Source: Streptomyces glaucescens
GTDB lineage: Bacteria; Actinomycetota; Actinomycetes; Streptomycetales; Streptomycetaceae
Assembly: GCF_000761215.1 (NCBI RefSeq)
Contig: NZ_CP009438.1
Span: forward strand, 1,396,501 to 1,460,500
Length of the DNA: 64,000 nucleotides
Direction of reading: 5' to 3'
Part shown: piece by piece, positions 55,566 through 63,932 of the stretch
Position numbering within the stretch: the first letter of the stretch is position 1
Layout: each line of letters begins with the position of its first letter
The notes under the pieces: generated by a model
What the model was told of the DNA's origin: nothing
The model's input: the letters and a program-made list of their open reading frames with translations, nothing else
The model's database searches: none
Translations under genes and position numbers: made by a program

Positions 55566-56390
55566 TCAGAAGGAGGCGACGACCGATCCGGCGTACTCGT
55601 CCTCGATGAACTTCTTCACCTCGGGGGAGGTGAGCAGCTCGGCGAGCTTCTTCACGCGCGGGTCCTTCTCGCTGCCCTCCTTGACGGCGAGGAAGTTGCC
55701 GTACGGGTTGTTCTCGGCGGACTCCAGCACGAGCGCGTCCTCGGCGGGCTTGAGGTCGGCCTCGATGGCGTAGTTGCCGTTGACGACGGCGGCGTCCACG
55801 TCGTCCAGGGAGCGCGGGGTCTGGGCCGCCTCCAGCTCCTTGAACTTGAGCTGCTTGGGGTTCTTGGTGATGTCCGCGGGGGTCGCCTCGTTGCCCACGC
55901 CGTCCTTGAGGGTGATCAGACCGTTGTCGGCGAGCAGCTTGAGGGCGCGCGCCTCGTTGACGGTGTCGTTGGGGACGGCGATGGTGGCACCGCTCTTGAG
56001 GTCGTCGGCGCTCTTGACCTTGTGGGAGTACAGGCCGAGCGGCTCCAGGTGGACCGTGACGACGGGCACGATGTGGGTGCCGTTCTTCTTGTTGAAGTCG
56101 TCGAGGTACGGCTGGTTCTGGAAGTAGTTGGCGTCGACGGAGCCGTCCTCCGTGGCCGTGTTCGGCGTCACGTAGTCGGTGAACTCCCGGACCTCCAGCT
56201 CCAGGCCCGCGTCCTTGGCGAGGTTGTCCCGGACGTAGTTCAGGATCTCGGCGTGCGGGGTGGGGCTGGCGGCGACGACCAGGGGGCCGTCGGAGCCGGA
56301 GCCGGAGTCGGAGGAACCGCAGGCGGTGAGCCCGAAGGTGAGGGCTCCGGCGGCGAGGACGGCGGTGGTGATCTTGGCGGTGTTACGCAC
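55566..56390 (-). CDS. metQ: Methionine ABC transporter solute-binding lipoprotein MetQ
   Basis: 274 residues. A lipoprotein signal (MRNTAKITTAVLAAGALTFGLTAC, lipobox LTAC) is followed by an NlpA-family core (VAASPTPHAEILNYV, FTDYVTPNTATEDGSVDANYFQNQPYLDDFNKKNGT, PNDTVNEARALKLLADNGLI, VNGNYAIEADLKP). It captures methionine outside the membrane for MetNI. Third gene of metN-metI-metQ, followed by a strong terminator. Confidence 0.94.
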   Translation of the reverse strand: MRNTAKITTAVLAAGALTFGLTACGSSDSGSGSDGPLVVAASPTPHAEILNYVRDNLAKDAGLELEVREFTDYVTPNTATEDGSVDANYFQNQPYLDDFNKKNGTHIVPVVTVHLEPLGLYSHKVKSADDLKSGATIAVPNDTVNEARALKLLADNGLITLKDGVGNEATPADITKNPKQLKFKELEAAQTPRSLDDVDAAVVNGNYAIEADLKPAEDALVLESAENNPYGNFLAVKEGSEKDPRVKKLAELLTSPEVKKFIEDEYAGSVVASF

Positions 56391-56475
56391 GAAAAGTGCC
56401 TTTCCTTATGGGTGGTGCGACCCCGTCGTGGGTGGACGGGGAGTCTGGGGGCGTCTTACGCGGCGGTACGGGGGC

Positions 56476-57213
56476 TCACGCGACCTTGCCGATGTCGGCC
56501 GCCGCCGGCTCCTTCGCCTTGAGCAGGCGGAGCCTCGGGCCGGGGCCGGAGCGGGCGCCGCGGCGGTGCACGGCGCGGGCCGCGTAGTCGCCGGCGAACT
56601 GGATGAGGGAGATCACCACGGCGAGGACCGCCACGGTGACCCACATCAGCCCGGTCTCGAAGCGCTGGAAGCCGTAGCGGACCGCGAGGTCGCCGAGGCC
56701 ACCGCCGCCGACCGTGCCGGCCATGGCGGAGTAGCCGATGAGGGCGATGACCGTGGTGGTGGTGCTGGCGATCAGGGAGGGCAGGGCCTCGGGGACCAGC
56801 ACCTTGCGGACGATGGTCCAGGTGTTGCCGCCCATCGACTGCACGGCCTCGACCAGCCCGTGGTCCACCTCGCGCACGGCGGTCTCGACGAGCCGGGCGA
56901 AGAACGGGATGCCGCCGATGGCGAGCGGCACGATCGCGGCGTAGCTGCCGATGGTCGTGCCGGTGATCCAGCGGGTGAAGTTCATCAGGGCGACCATCAG
57001 GATGATGAACGGCATCGAGCGGCCGATGTTCACGACCTGCCCGATGACCTTGTTCACCACGGTGTTCTCGAGCAGTCCGCCCTTGTCGGTGAGGACCAGC
57101 AGGACGCCCAGCGGCAGCCCGGCGACCACGGCGATCAGGGTCGACCAGCCGACCATGATCAGCGTCTCGGTACAGGCCTGCTCCAGCAGCGGCTGCATCT
57201 CGGACCAGGTCAC
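56476..57213 (-). CDS. metI: Methionine ABC transporter permease MetI
   Basis: 245 residues, GTG start at 57213 overlapping the metN stop (GTGA). Five membrane segments. The EAA motif is EAVQSMGGNTWTIVRKVLVPEALPSL. NIGRSMPFIILMVALM is typical of MetI. The C-terminus is a basic cytoplasmic tail. It forms the channel with MetN as the ATPase. Confidence 0.94.
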   Translation of the reverse strand: MTWSEMQPLLEQACTETLIMVGWSTLIAVVAGLPLGVLLVLTDKGGLLENTVVNKVIGQVVNIGRSMPFIILMVALMNFTRWITGTTIGSYAAIVPLAIGGIPFFARLVETAVREVDHGLVEAVQSMGGNTWTIVRKVLVPEALPSLIASTTTTVIALIGYSAMAGTVGGGGLGDLAVRYGFQRFETGLMWVTVAVLAVVISLIQFAGDYAARAVHRRGARSGPGPRLRLLKAKEPAAADIGKVA

Positions 57214-58247
57214 TTGGCACCTTCCTTCACCAGGGCGGGCTGCTCCGCGCCGACGACGTCGACCTGCAGGCCGTGCTCGCGCAGGAAGCCGACGGGCACG
57301 ACGTTGTCCTCGTAGCGGCCGGGCAGCTCGATGCGCATCCGGCCGACCTGGAGGCCGCCTACGGTGTCGATGGCCGCGCCGAGGATGGAGATGTCGATGT
57401 TGTAGGTGCGGGCGAGCTGGGAGATGACCGGCTGGGTGGCGGCCTCGCCGTGGAAGGTGACGTCGAGGACGGTCCGGTCGTCGGCGGAGGCCTCGCCGCC
57501 GACGGGGAACAGCGCGGCGGCGAGCTGGGAGCCGGGGGTGGCGAGCAGTTCGCTGACCGTGCCGGACTCCACGATGCGGCCCCGTTCCATCAGCGCGGCC
57601 GAGTCGCAGATCGACTTCACGACGTCCATCTCGTGGGTGATGAGCAGGACGGTCAGGCCCAGTTGCCGGTTGAGGTCGCGCAGCAGCTGGAGGATGGAGC
57701 GGGTGGTCTCCGGGTCGAGGGCGCTGGTGGCCTCGTCGGAGAGCAGCACCTTGGGGTCGCCGGCCAGGGCGCGGGCGATGCCGACGCGCTGCTTCTGGCC
57801 GCCGGAGAGCTGGGCGGGGTAGGCCTTGGCCTTGTCGGCGAGGCCGACGAGGTCGAGGAGTTCGAGGGCCTTGCGGGACCGGTCCTTGCCGGACGTGCCG
57901 AGGATCTCCAGCGGCAGCTCCACGTTGTCCTGGACGGTCCGCGAGGACAGCAGGTTGAAGTGCTGGAAGACCATGCCGATCCGGCTGCGCGCCTGCCGCA
58001 GCTCACGGCCGGCGCGGGGGCCGCGGCCGGCGAGCGCGGTGAGGTCCTGCCCGGCGACGGTGACCGTGCCGGCGGTGGGGCGCTCCAGGAGGTTGACGCA
58101 GCGGATGAGCGAGGACTTGCCGGCGCCGGACTGGCCGATGACGCCGTACACCTCGCCTTCGCGGACGTGCAGGTCGACGCCGTCGAGGGCGGTGACCTCG
58201 CGGCCGCGTGAGCGGTAGACCTTGGTCAGGCCCGATGTGGTGATCAC
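57210..58247 (-). CDS. metN: Methionine ABC transporter ATP-binding protein MetN
   Basis: 345 residues from the GTG at 58247 (MITTSGLTKVYRSRG); a longer frame to 58334 adds a basic unconserved stretch. Walker A GQSGAGKS (38-45), signature LSGGQKQRVGIARAL, Walker B KVLLSDEATSALD and switch histidine THEMD are present. The C-terminal NIL domain (VLDVTFHGEAATQPVISQLARTYNIDISILGAAIDTVGG) senses methionine inside the cell and inhibits transport in E. coli MetN. It follows a Cys/Met-rich leader peptide gene. Confidence 0.95.
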   Translation of the reverse strand: MITTSGLTKVYRSRGREVTALDGVDLHVREGEVYGVIGQSGAGKSSLIRCVNLLERPTAGTVTVAGQDLTALAGRGPRAGRELRQARSRIGMVFQHFNLLSSRTVQDNVELPLEILGTSGKDRSRKALELLDLVGLADKAKAYPAQLSGGQKQRVGIARALAGDPKVLLSDEATSALDPETTRSILQLLRDLNRQLGLTVLLITHEMDVVKSICDSAALMERGRIVESGTVSELLATPGSQLAAALFPVGGEASADDRTVLDVTFHGEAATQPVISQLARTYNIDISILGAAIDTVGGLQVGRMRIELPGRYEDNVVPVGFLREHGLQVDVVGAEQPALVKEGAK

Positions 58248-58468
58248 GTGGATTCCGTCACTGTCGAGTGCGCGGCGCGGGGGTGGGCGCCGGGCACGGG
58301 GCGTTGTTCTTCGGGGGGCTTCGGAACGCGGCACGGTTCTCGCATGGCGGGAGACCGGGGAGATACCGGTGCGCGGGGGCGGCGGCTCGGTGCCGGGCGC
58401 GGGGCGCCACGGCGGACACGAGCGGGCACTCGCTTCGGGGCGCGAGGCTCAGGTGGTGCGGGGGCCCT

Positions 58469-58561
58469 CTAGAAGGCGCACATTCGGCACGGACACATAC
58501 AAGCAGCACCGGGCGTCATGGTCGCCTCGGTCGCCAGGGTGCGGCTGCTCGTCGTGGTCAT
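58469..58561 (-). CDS. Cys/Met-rich leader peptide upstream of metNIQ
   Basis: A 30-codon frame begins at the ATG at 58561 and ends TAG at 58469, 221 nt before metN. The first 20 residues are Thr/Ala/Ser-rich. The last ten are C-M-C-P-C-R-M-C-A-F: four Cys and two Met, after a further Met at position 15. There is no Shine-Dalgarno sequence. A TTTACT hexamer ends 6 nt before the ATG, so a leaderless transcript is possible. Clustering of the two sulfur amino acids just before the stop, in front of a methionine importer, suggests attenuation by ribosome stalling. This is inferred from sequence only. Confidence 0.6.
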   Translation of the reverse strand: MTTTSSRTLATEATMTPGAACMCPCRMCAF

Positions 58562-58644
58562 GCGATCAGTAAAGCAGACCGCCGGGGCAAACCGGTCACC
58601 GCTGTCCGCATGGTGGACAGTGGTGGGACGGCGGCGGGACCGGG

Positions 58645-59292
58645 TCAGTCCCGTACGGCGATCTCCACCGACCCGTCGGTGACCAGGAGCGACAGGGCCG
58701 ACAGGTCCCGGACCACCAGGTCGGCGTCGAGGGCGTCGGCGGGGTGGGTTGTGGCCAAGGCCACGGTGGTCATCCCGGCGGCGCGGCCCGCGGCGAGCCC
58801 GGCGGGGGCGTCCTCGAAGACGACGCAGGCGGCCGGGTCTGCACCCAGGGCGCGGGCGCCCAGCAGATAGGGCTCGGGATCGGGCTTGCCGCGGGTGATG
58901 TCGTCGGCGGCGATCAGGGTCTTGGGCAGGATGCCGACGGCGTGGAGGCGGGCCTCGGCGAGCCGGCGGGTGGCCGAGGTGACGACGGCCCAGCGGTCGG
59001 CGGGGAGCGCGGCGAGGAAGTCCCGGGTACCGGGCAGCAGCCGTACGCCGCCGGGCACGTCGTCGACCTCCAGCTGCTCGATGCGGGCGACGGCCTCCGG
59101 CACCACCTCAGCGGGCAGCAGGTCGGCGGCTATCTCGGCGGCCGGGCGCCCGTGCAGGGCGACCCGGCGGAACCGCTCCGCCGTGATGCCGTACTCCCCC
59201 GCCCACCTCGTCCAGCAGCGCTCCACGGATTCCAGGGAGGAGACGAGCGTGCCGTCGTTGTCGAACAGGAGTGCCTGTGCGCTGATCTTCAT
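58645..59292 (-). CDS. HAD-superfamily sugar-phosphatase-like hydrolase
   Basis: 215 residues from the ATG at 59292. Motif I LLFDNDGTLVSS has Asn between the two catalytic aspartates (DNDGT), a variant seen in some sugar phosphatases. Motif II is VVTSA, motif III K in TRGKPDPEPYLLGA and motif IV VVFEDAPAGLAAGRAAGM. The C1 cap lies between residues about 18 and 80. It resembles the GPP/YfbT group acting on small sugar or polyol phosphates; the substrate is unknown. Divergent from the small membrane-protein pair. Confidence 0.87.
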   Translation of the reverse strand: MKISAQALLFDNDGTLVSSLESVERCWTRWAGEYGITAERFRRVALHGRPAAEIAADLLPAEVVPEAVARIEQLEVDDVPGGVRLLPGTRDFLAALPADRWAVVTSATRRLAEARLHAVGILPKTLIAADDITRGKPDPEPYLLGARALGADPAACVVFEDAPAGLAAGRAAGMTTVALATTHPADALDADLVVRDLSALSLLVTDGSVEIAVRD

Positions 59293-59386
59293 GCCCTCGA
59301 CCCTACGGGGCGGCGCCGGAGGGCCGTGCCGGCCGAGCGCCGGGGGTGACGGCGGGGTGTCCGTTGCGTCGTAATAAGGTCGCTGC

Positions 59387-59746
59387 ATGCTTGATGCCCT
59401 GACGCTGCTGACCGGGGTCGCCGCGCTGCTGCTCGCCGCGTGGTGCGGCTGGGCGGCGTACCGAGACCAGCCGACGAAGGACTGGCACTTCATCGGGATG
59501 GCCGTGGTGACCGCGCTGGCCCTGATCCAGCTCGTCGTCGGCGTCGTGCAGCTCGCCCGGGGCGAGAAGCCGGACCAGGGGACGACGATCTTCGTGGCGT
59601 ATCTGCTGGGCGCGTTCGCGTGCGTGCCGGCCGCCGGGTTCCTGTCGCTGGGCGAACGCTCCAAGTGGGGCTCGGTGACCGTGGCCGCGAGCGGTGTCGT
59701 GCTCGCCGTGCTGGAGGTGCGGCTTCATGACATCTGGGGAGGCTGA
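59387..59746 (+). CDS. Hypothetical membrane protein, four-span type
   Basis: 119 residues with about four hydrophobic segments (LTLLTGVAALLLAAWCGWAAY; FIGMAVVTALALIQLVVGVVQL; TIFVAYLLGAFACVPAAGFLSL; VTVAASGVVLAVLEVRL). Upstream TAATAAGGT(N8)ATG includes a possible -10 box and an AAGG site. No catalytic motif. It overlaps the next membrane-protein gene by 20 nt, so the pair is probably cotranslated. Confidence 0.78.
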   Translation: MLDALTLLTGVAALLLAAWCGWAAYRDQPTKDWHFIGMAVVTALALIQLVVGVVQLARGEKPDQGTTIFVAYLLGAFACVPAAGFLSLGERSKWGSVTVAASGVVLAVLEVRLHDIWGG

Positions 59747-60173
59747 GGTGAGCACGGTCCGGGGAAGGCGGCTGGCCGGCGGGCCCGGGACGCTGCTCGT
59801 CTGGCTGTACGGCGTGATGGTCGTCGGCGCGGTGTCGCGCTCGGTGTACCAGATCGCCACCGAGTTCGACCGGGCGCCGCTCGCCTACGCGCTGTCGGCG
59901 GTGGCCGGCGTGGTCTACGGCTTCATCACCTGCACGCTGGTGCGGGGCGGGGAGAAGGCCCGCAGGGCGGCGCTGGTGTGCTGCGCGGCCGAACTGGTGG
60001 GCGTGCTGGTCGTCGGCGCCTGGACCCTGGTGGAGCCGTCGGCGTTCCCCGATGCCACCGTGTGGTCGGACTTCGGGATGGGCTACCTCTTCATCCCGGT
60101 GATCCTGCCGGTGTCCGCGCTGTTCTGGCTGCGGCCGGCGCGGGCCGGGCGGCCGGGACTCACCGGCGCCTGA
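59727..60173 (+). CDS. Hypothetical membrane protein
   Basis: 148 residues from the ATG at 59727 (GAGGTG upstream); a GTG at 59748 is an alternative with GGGGAGG upstream. Four hydrophobic segments (TLLVWLYGVMVVGAVSRSVY; LAYALSAVAGVVYGFITCTLV; AALVCCAAELVGVLVVGAWTLV; GYLFIPVILPVSALFWL). The layout resembles small conserved actinobacterial integral membrane proteins of unknown role. Its stop codon lies in a 39-nt direct duplication shared with the convergent NTPase gene. Confidence 0.78.
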   Translation: MTSGEAEVSTVRGRRLAGGPGTLLVWLYGVMVVGAVSRSVYQIATEFDRAPLAYALSAVAGVVYGFITCTLVRGGEKARRAALVCCAAELVGVLVVGAWTLVEPSAFPDATVWSDFGMGYLFIPVILPVSALFWLRPARAGRPGLTGA

Positions 60174-60232
60174 ACCGGCGGTGCCGGCCGGACGGGACTC
60201 ACCGGCGCCTGAACCGGCGGTGCCGGCCGGAC
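60155..60232. repeat. Perfect 39-nt tandem duplication covering two convergent stop codons
   Basis: A 39-nt unit beginning GGGACTCACCGGCGCCTGAA occurs twice head to tail (60155-60193 and 60194-60232) without a mismatch. Each copy holds TGA for the plus-strand frame and TCA (TGA on the other strand) for the minus-strand frame. The plus gene stops in copy 1 and the minus gene stops in copy 2. Confidence 0.92.
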
Positions 60233-63200
60233 GGCTCGGAGGTCGCGGGGGCGGCCGCGGCGTCCTTCGACGGCGTACGCGTGCGCTCGGCCATCGCTCC
60301 CCAGAAGCGGGCGAGTTCACGGTTGGTCGTGCCCTGCCAGCCCGCCCTCCTGCGGCGCAGTGTCCGCCGGCTCACCAGCGCCTGCTGCTGCCGGCAGAAG
60401 GGCTCACGCAGCTCACCGCCCGGCTGTTCGCCCTTCGCCGGGTAGGGGCACAGTTCGAACTTGCAGCCGCGCAGGCAGCTCGTGCCGGGCTCGGCCGTTC
60501 CGGGCATGCCGACCGTCCGCTCGGGACGCAGGGCCGTACGGTCCGTCCGCAGACAGGGCGGCAGCTCCGTCCGGCTGGTCCGCTGCAGCCGGTCGTCCAC
60601 CATGAAGCCGTCCCGTTCCGTGAGGTTGAGCAGCAGCAGGACGTCGGCGAGGAGCTGCTGGGCGCGCGGGTGCAGGGTGCTCCAGCCCTGCGACGGGGGG
60701 ATCCACAGGTTGTGCTTGCGGTGGATCGTCGCGTCCGCGGGGCTGGACCCGATCTTGAGCGTGGCCCCGCGCTCGTCGATCCAGACGAACCGCTCCGGGT
60801 GCCCCGTCCGCAGCGCCAGCGCCGCGAGGTCGCCGGCCTCGGCGACGAAGGGGTGCAGGCGCCTGGCCGCCTCGCCCCGCGTCTCGTCCGCGGGCCGGTC
60901 GCCCGGGGCCTGGGCACTGCCGGCCATGCTCAGCCAGCGCTCCACCGCGCGCAGCGGCTCGGTACCGGAGCGCCTGCCGGCCGGCGGGCCGTCCCGCATC
61001 CCGGCGTCGTCCCCGCTGTCCGGCAACTCCCAGAGGCACAGCGCGTGGACGAGCGTGAGCTGCGTGTACCAGTACCGTGCGTGGGTGAGCATGCGTTCCG
61101 CCTGCTCGATGAGGTACTCGCGGGTCTCGTCGGAGGTCGCCGGGTGGCGCTTGCGGCGGTTGGCGGCCCCCTTGAACCCCTGCGCGAGGGCGATCTCCAG
61201 GGAGATGGGCAGATCCGCCTTCCCCGTCGCGGGGTTCGGCGTCAGGTGCCGCAGCCACAGGTCCAGCCGTTCCCGGGCCACGGCCCGGCGGTCGGTGCCC
61301 ACGGAGCCCACCACCATGGGAACCAGCCAGGCCCGCATGACGAACTCGCGCCACACCTCGACCGCGGTCCGCCGGCCGGCCGGCTGCGGGACATCGGCCG
61401 GGGCGAGCGGGATCAGCCTCTCCTCGCGTTCCAGGCCCTCCTCGTACTTCAGGTCGGCCATGGCCTTCTTGTACTGCTCCCAGGGGTCGTAGTGGTCGGT
61501 GCCGGACTCCTCCTTCCGCCTCGGCCAGGGGAAGAGCTGGCGCAGTGCGTCGAACGCGTTGTCCCCGCCCGCGCCGATCTCCTGGGCGATGGCCAGCCGG
61601 ACCGGATAGCCGGGCTCCTTCCAGCTGATGCGCATGAGCTGCCCGTAGGAGGGCCGCACGAACCGGGTCGCGTCCGGGCTCCGGCTCGCCCGGTCCAGCC
61701 GGCGGGCCGCCTCCCCGAACCGCTGCACGAGTCTCAGCTTGGCCTCGCCGAGCGTTCTGGCGTCGCCGTCCTTGAGGTCCGGCCAGCGCCGCAGGAGCGT
61801 GCTGGCGATGAGGTGGTGTGCCGAGTCGTCGATCCGCCCGGTGTCGATCTCCAGTGCCGCGGCGTACAGGTCGAACGCCTTGTCGTCCAGGCGGCCTTCC
61901 GCCGCTTCCAGCAGCAGGTCGACCGTGGCGCGCTGGGGGGTGGGCCGATCGCCCTGGGCGCGCATGACGAAGGCCATGAGGAGTTCACGGCCCGGGTCGG
62001 CCAGGGCGGTCGCGAGGGCGTCACCGGTGCTGCGCTGGAGGACGTCGAGGAACCCGGAGCCGAGATAGGCCTGGATGATGCTGTGCGGGAACCGCACCTT
62101 GCGGCTGTACGCCTCGACCAGGCCGAGTTGCTCCCCGCGCTCCGCGAACCGCGACAGCACGCTCCGCCAGCAGGCCCCCGAGGCGGTGGGCGACGGCAGG
62201 TCCGCGACCCGTCCGGCCAGCTCCTCGAGGATCTCCGGGTGGCGGACCTCGGGTTCCCCGGTCCGCCCGCCGCCTGCCCGCCAGTCGATCAGCTCGTCGA
62301 ATCCGACCTCCTGCCGGTCGTTGAGCAGACCGATGCAGGCCAGCGCCGACACCAGGGCGACGGTCTCGCGGCGCTCCTCCTGCGAGATGCCGAACTGGGC
62401 GCGCAGGTGGCCGTCGACCAGGGCCTCCACCCATGACCTCAGGAGCCGTACGCGGATGCCCGCACGGTCGCTTCCCCGGGTGTCGATCGGCTCCCGTGGC
62501 CTGGCTCCCTGGAGGTGTTCGAGGAGCTGGTGCTGCCGCAGCTGCCGTACGAGCTGCAGGTAGAGCGGCGACTCGGCGACGGCGGCCGTCTCCACGATCC
62601 AGTCGAGCCGCCGGTCGTCCGCCCCGGGGCCCTGCTCCACGAGGTACGTGAGCGCGGCCTCGTCGCTGAGCGGTTCGAGGTCGATCACCGCGGCCCGGGT
62701 GCCTTCGAGCGCGGCGTGCGGCCGTGAGGCGATCACGAGCGGGATCCCCTGCTGCTCGGCTCGTTCGACGGCCCGGCGGATCAGGCCGTCCCGCTCCGCC
62801 TCCCGTTCGTCGTCGGAGAAGGCCTCCTCCAGTCCGTCCGCGATGATGACGGCCTTGTCGTCCATGCACAGCTGCCGCCACACGCGTTCGGCCTGCGACC
62901 GGGACAGGACGCCGGGGTCGACCTGGTCGCAGAACCGTTTCTTGGCCAGTTCGCTGAAGTTGAACTCGCCGTTGTCGAGGTCCGCCCTGCGCAGATGGAC
63001 GGGGACGGGAAGTGCTCCCTTCTCGGCCAGTACCTGCGTCAACTGCACCAGCACCGCCGTCTTTCCGCTGCCGACACCGCCGACGAGCACGTACGGCCGG
63101 CGCCAGCGGCGGCTGCGGAGGGCCTGGGCGATGACCGAGCACAGCTCCTTCCTGCCGACCACCTCGTCGATGATCGAACCGGCGGTGGGCACCAGGTCCC

Positions 63201-63645
63201 GCGGTCTGCGCCGCGCGATCCGCCGCACCCGCCGGACGGTCCTGAGGTGCTGCAGGTAGAGGAAGGTGACGACGCTCAGCCCGAGGGCGAGGAGCGGCGT
63301 CACGAAGCTGGTGACCGCGCCGCAGGAGAAGGGGTTGTTCGCGCACTCCTCCTCGACGACGCGGGGTCCGGGTCCGGCGATCACCGACACGGCCAGTCCC
63401 ACCCAGGCAAGGAACGCCACCGCGGCGACGGTCGCGAAGACGCGGAGGAAGGTGGCGGGAGTCTTCCGCAGGTGCCAGCGGCGGGCGAGGGGGACCCGGC
63501 GCTCCACCTGCCGTTGAATGCGCAACATCCGCGAGCGCTGGAGCCACTGGGTGGCCAGCCGGGACAGGCGGCGTCCACCGCGCAACAGGAAGGATTCGTT
63601 CGGCGGGCGGCGCTTCCCCTCGGGGTGCCGGATGACCTGACTCAT
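60199..63645 (-). CDS. Membrane-anchored NACHT/STAND-type NTPase with C-terminal four-cysteine motif
   Basis: 1148 residues from the ATG at 63645. The basic N-terminus is cytosolic, followed by two membrane segments (about 66-91 and 110-131) and then the NTPase: Walker A GGVGSGKT (189-196), Walker B AVIIADGLEE (265-274) and a sensor-like VIASRPHAALEGT. A STAND-like helical region and a long helical repeat-like C-terminal half follow. At the end are C1057, C1061, C1066 and C1084 (C-x3-C-x4-C-x17-C, with the phrase LCPYPAKGE), possibly binding zinc or an iron-sulfur cluster. Proteins of this build are ligand-activated switches, some in antiphage defence; the role here is unknown. No partner effector is adjacent. 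Confidence 0.78.
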   Translation of the reverse strand: MSQVIRHPEGKRRPPNESFLLRGGRRLSRLATQWLQRSRMLRIQRQVERRVPLARRWHLRKTPATFLRVFATVAAVAFLAWVGLAVSVIAGPGPRVVEEECANNPFSCGAVTSFVTPLLALGLSVVTFLYLQHLRTVRRVRRIARRRPRDLVPTAGSIIDEVVGRKELCSVIAQALRSRRWRRPYVLVGGVGSGKTAVLVQLTQVLAEKGALPVPVHLRRADLDNGEFNFSELAKKRFCDQVDPGVLSRSQAERVWRQLCMDDKAVIIADGLEEAFSDDEREAERDGLIRRAVERAEQQGIPLVIASRPHAALEGTRAAVIDLEPLSDEAALTYLVEQGPGADDRRLDWIVETAAVAESPLYLQLVRQLRQHQLLEHLQGARPREPIDTRGSDRAGIRVRLLRSWVEALVDGHLRAQFGISQEERRETVALVSALACIGLLNDRQEVGFDELIDWRAGGGRTGEPEVRHPEILEELAGRVADLPSPTASGACWRSVLSRFAERGEQLGLVEAYSRKVRFPHSIIQAYLGSGFLDVLQRSTGDALATALADPGRELLMAFVMRAQGDRPTPQRATVDLLLEAAEGRLDDKAFDLYAAALEIDTGRIDDSAHHLIASTLLRRWPDLKDGDARTLGEAKLRLVQRFGEAARRLDRASRSPDATRFVRPSYGQLMRISWKEPGYPVRLAIAQEIGAGGDNAFDALRQLFPWPRRKEESGTDHYDPWEQYKKAMADLKYEEGLEREERLIPLAPADVPQPAGRRTAVEVWREFVMRAWLVPMVVGSVGTDRRAVARERLDLWLRHLTPNPATGKADLPISLEIALAQGFKGAANRRKRHPATSDETREYLIEQAERMLTHARYWYTQLTLVHALCLWELPDSGDDAGMRDGPPAGRRSGTEPLRAVERWLSMAGSAQAPGDRPADETRGEAARRLHPFVAEAGDLAALALRTGHPERFVWIDERGATLKIGSSPADATIHRKHNLWIPPSQGWSTLHPRAQQLLADVLLLLNLTERDGFMVDDRLQRTSRTELPPCLRTDRTALRPERTVGMPGTAEPGTSCLRGCKFELCPYPAKGEQPGGELREPFCRQQQALVSRRTLRRRRAGWQGTTNRELARFWGAMAERTRTPSKDAAAAPATSEPSGRHRRFRRR

Positions 63646-63932
63646 CGGTCTTGCCTCGCTGGCCCGGATGAAGATGGTGCCAGGACCAACGCTACGCGGA
63701 CCCCGGCGCCCCCGCACCGGGGAGCCGGGGGCGCTCGGGCACCGCTGCCAGGGCCTGTCGTTCGGATCACCCCGGCGTCGCGGGGCCTGGCACGCGCATC
63801 TGCGGCGTTGTCGCCGGTCGCCGACGCTCCGCGTCGACTCCCTCCTCCGCCTCGCAGCCGCACGCACCAGACCCCGCTCGGGTCGGTCGAGAGGCTCCGG
63901 AACTCAAGCCGGGCTGATCCAAACGAAAGACC

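Noticed and set aside
58248-58600. SAM-I riboswitch in the metN leader
   Set aside because: I could not find the GATGA...GGCAACC core on the minus strand. The leader peptide explains the region better.
60181-62436. 751-codon plus-strand frame opposite the NACHT-like gene
   Set aside because: Antisense shadow; the P-loop and membrane segments are on the minus strand.
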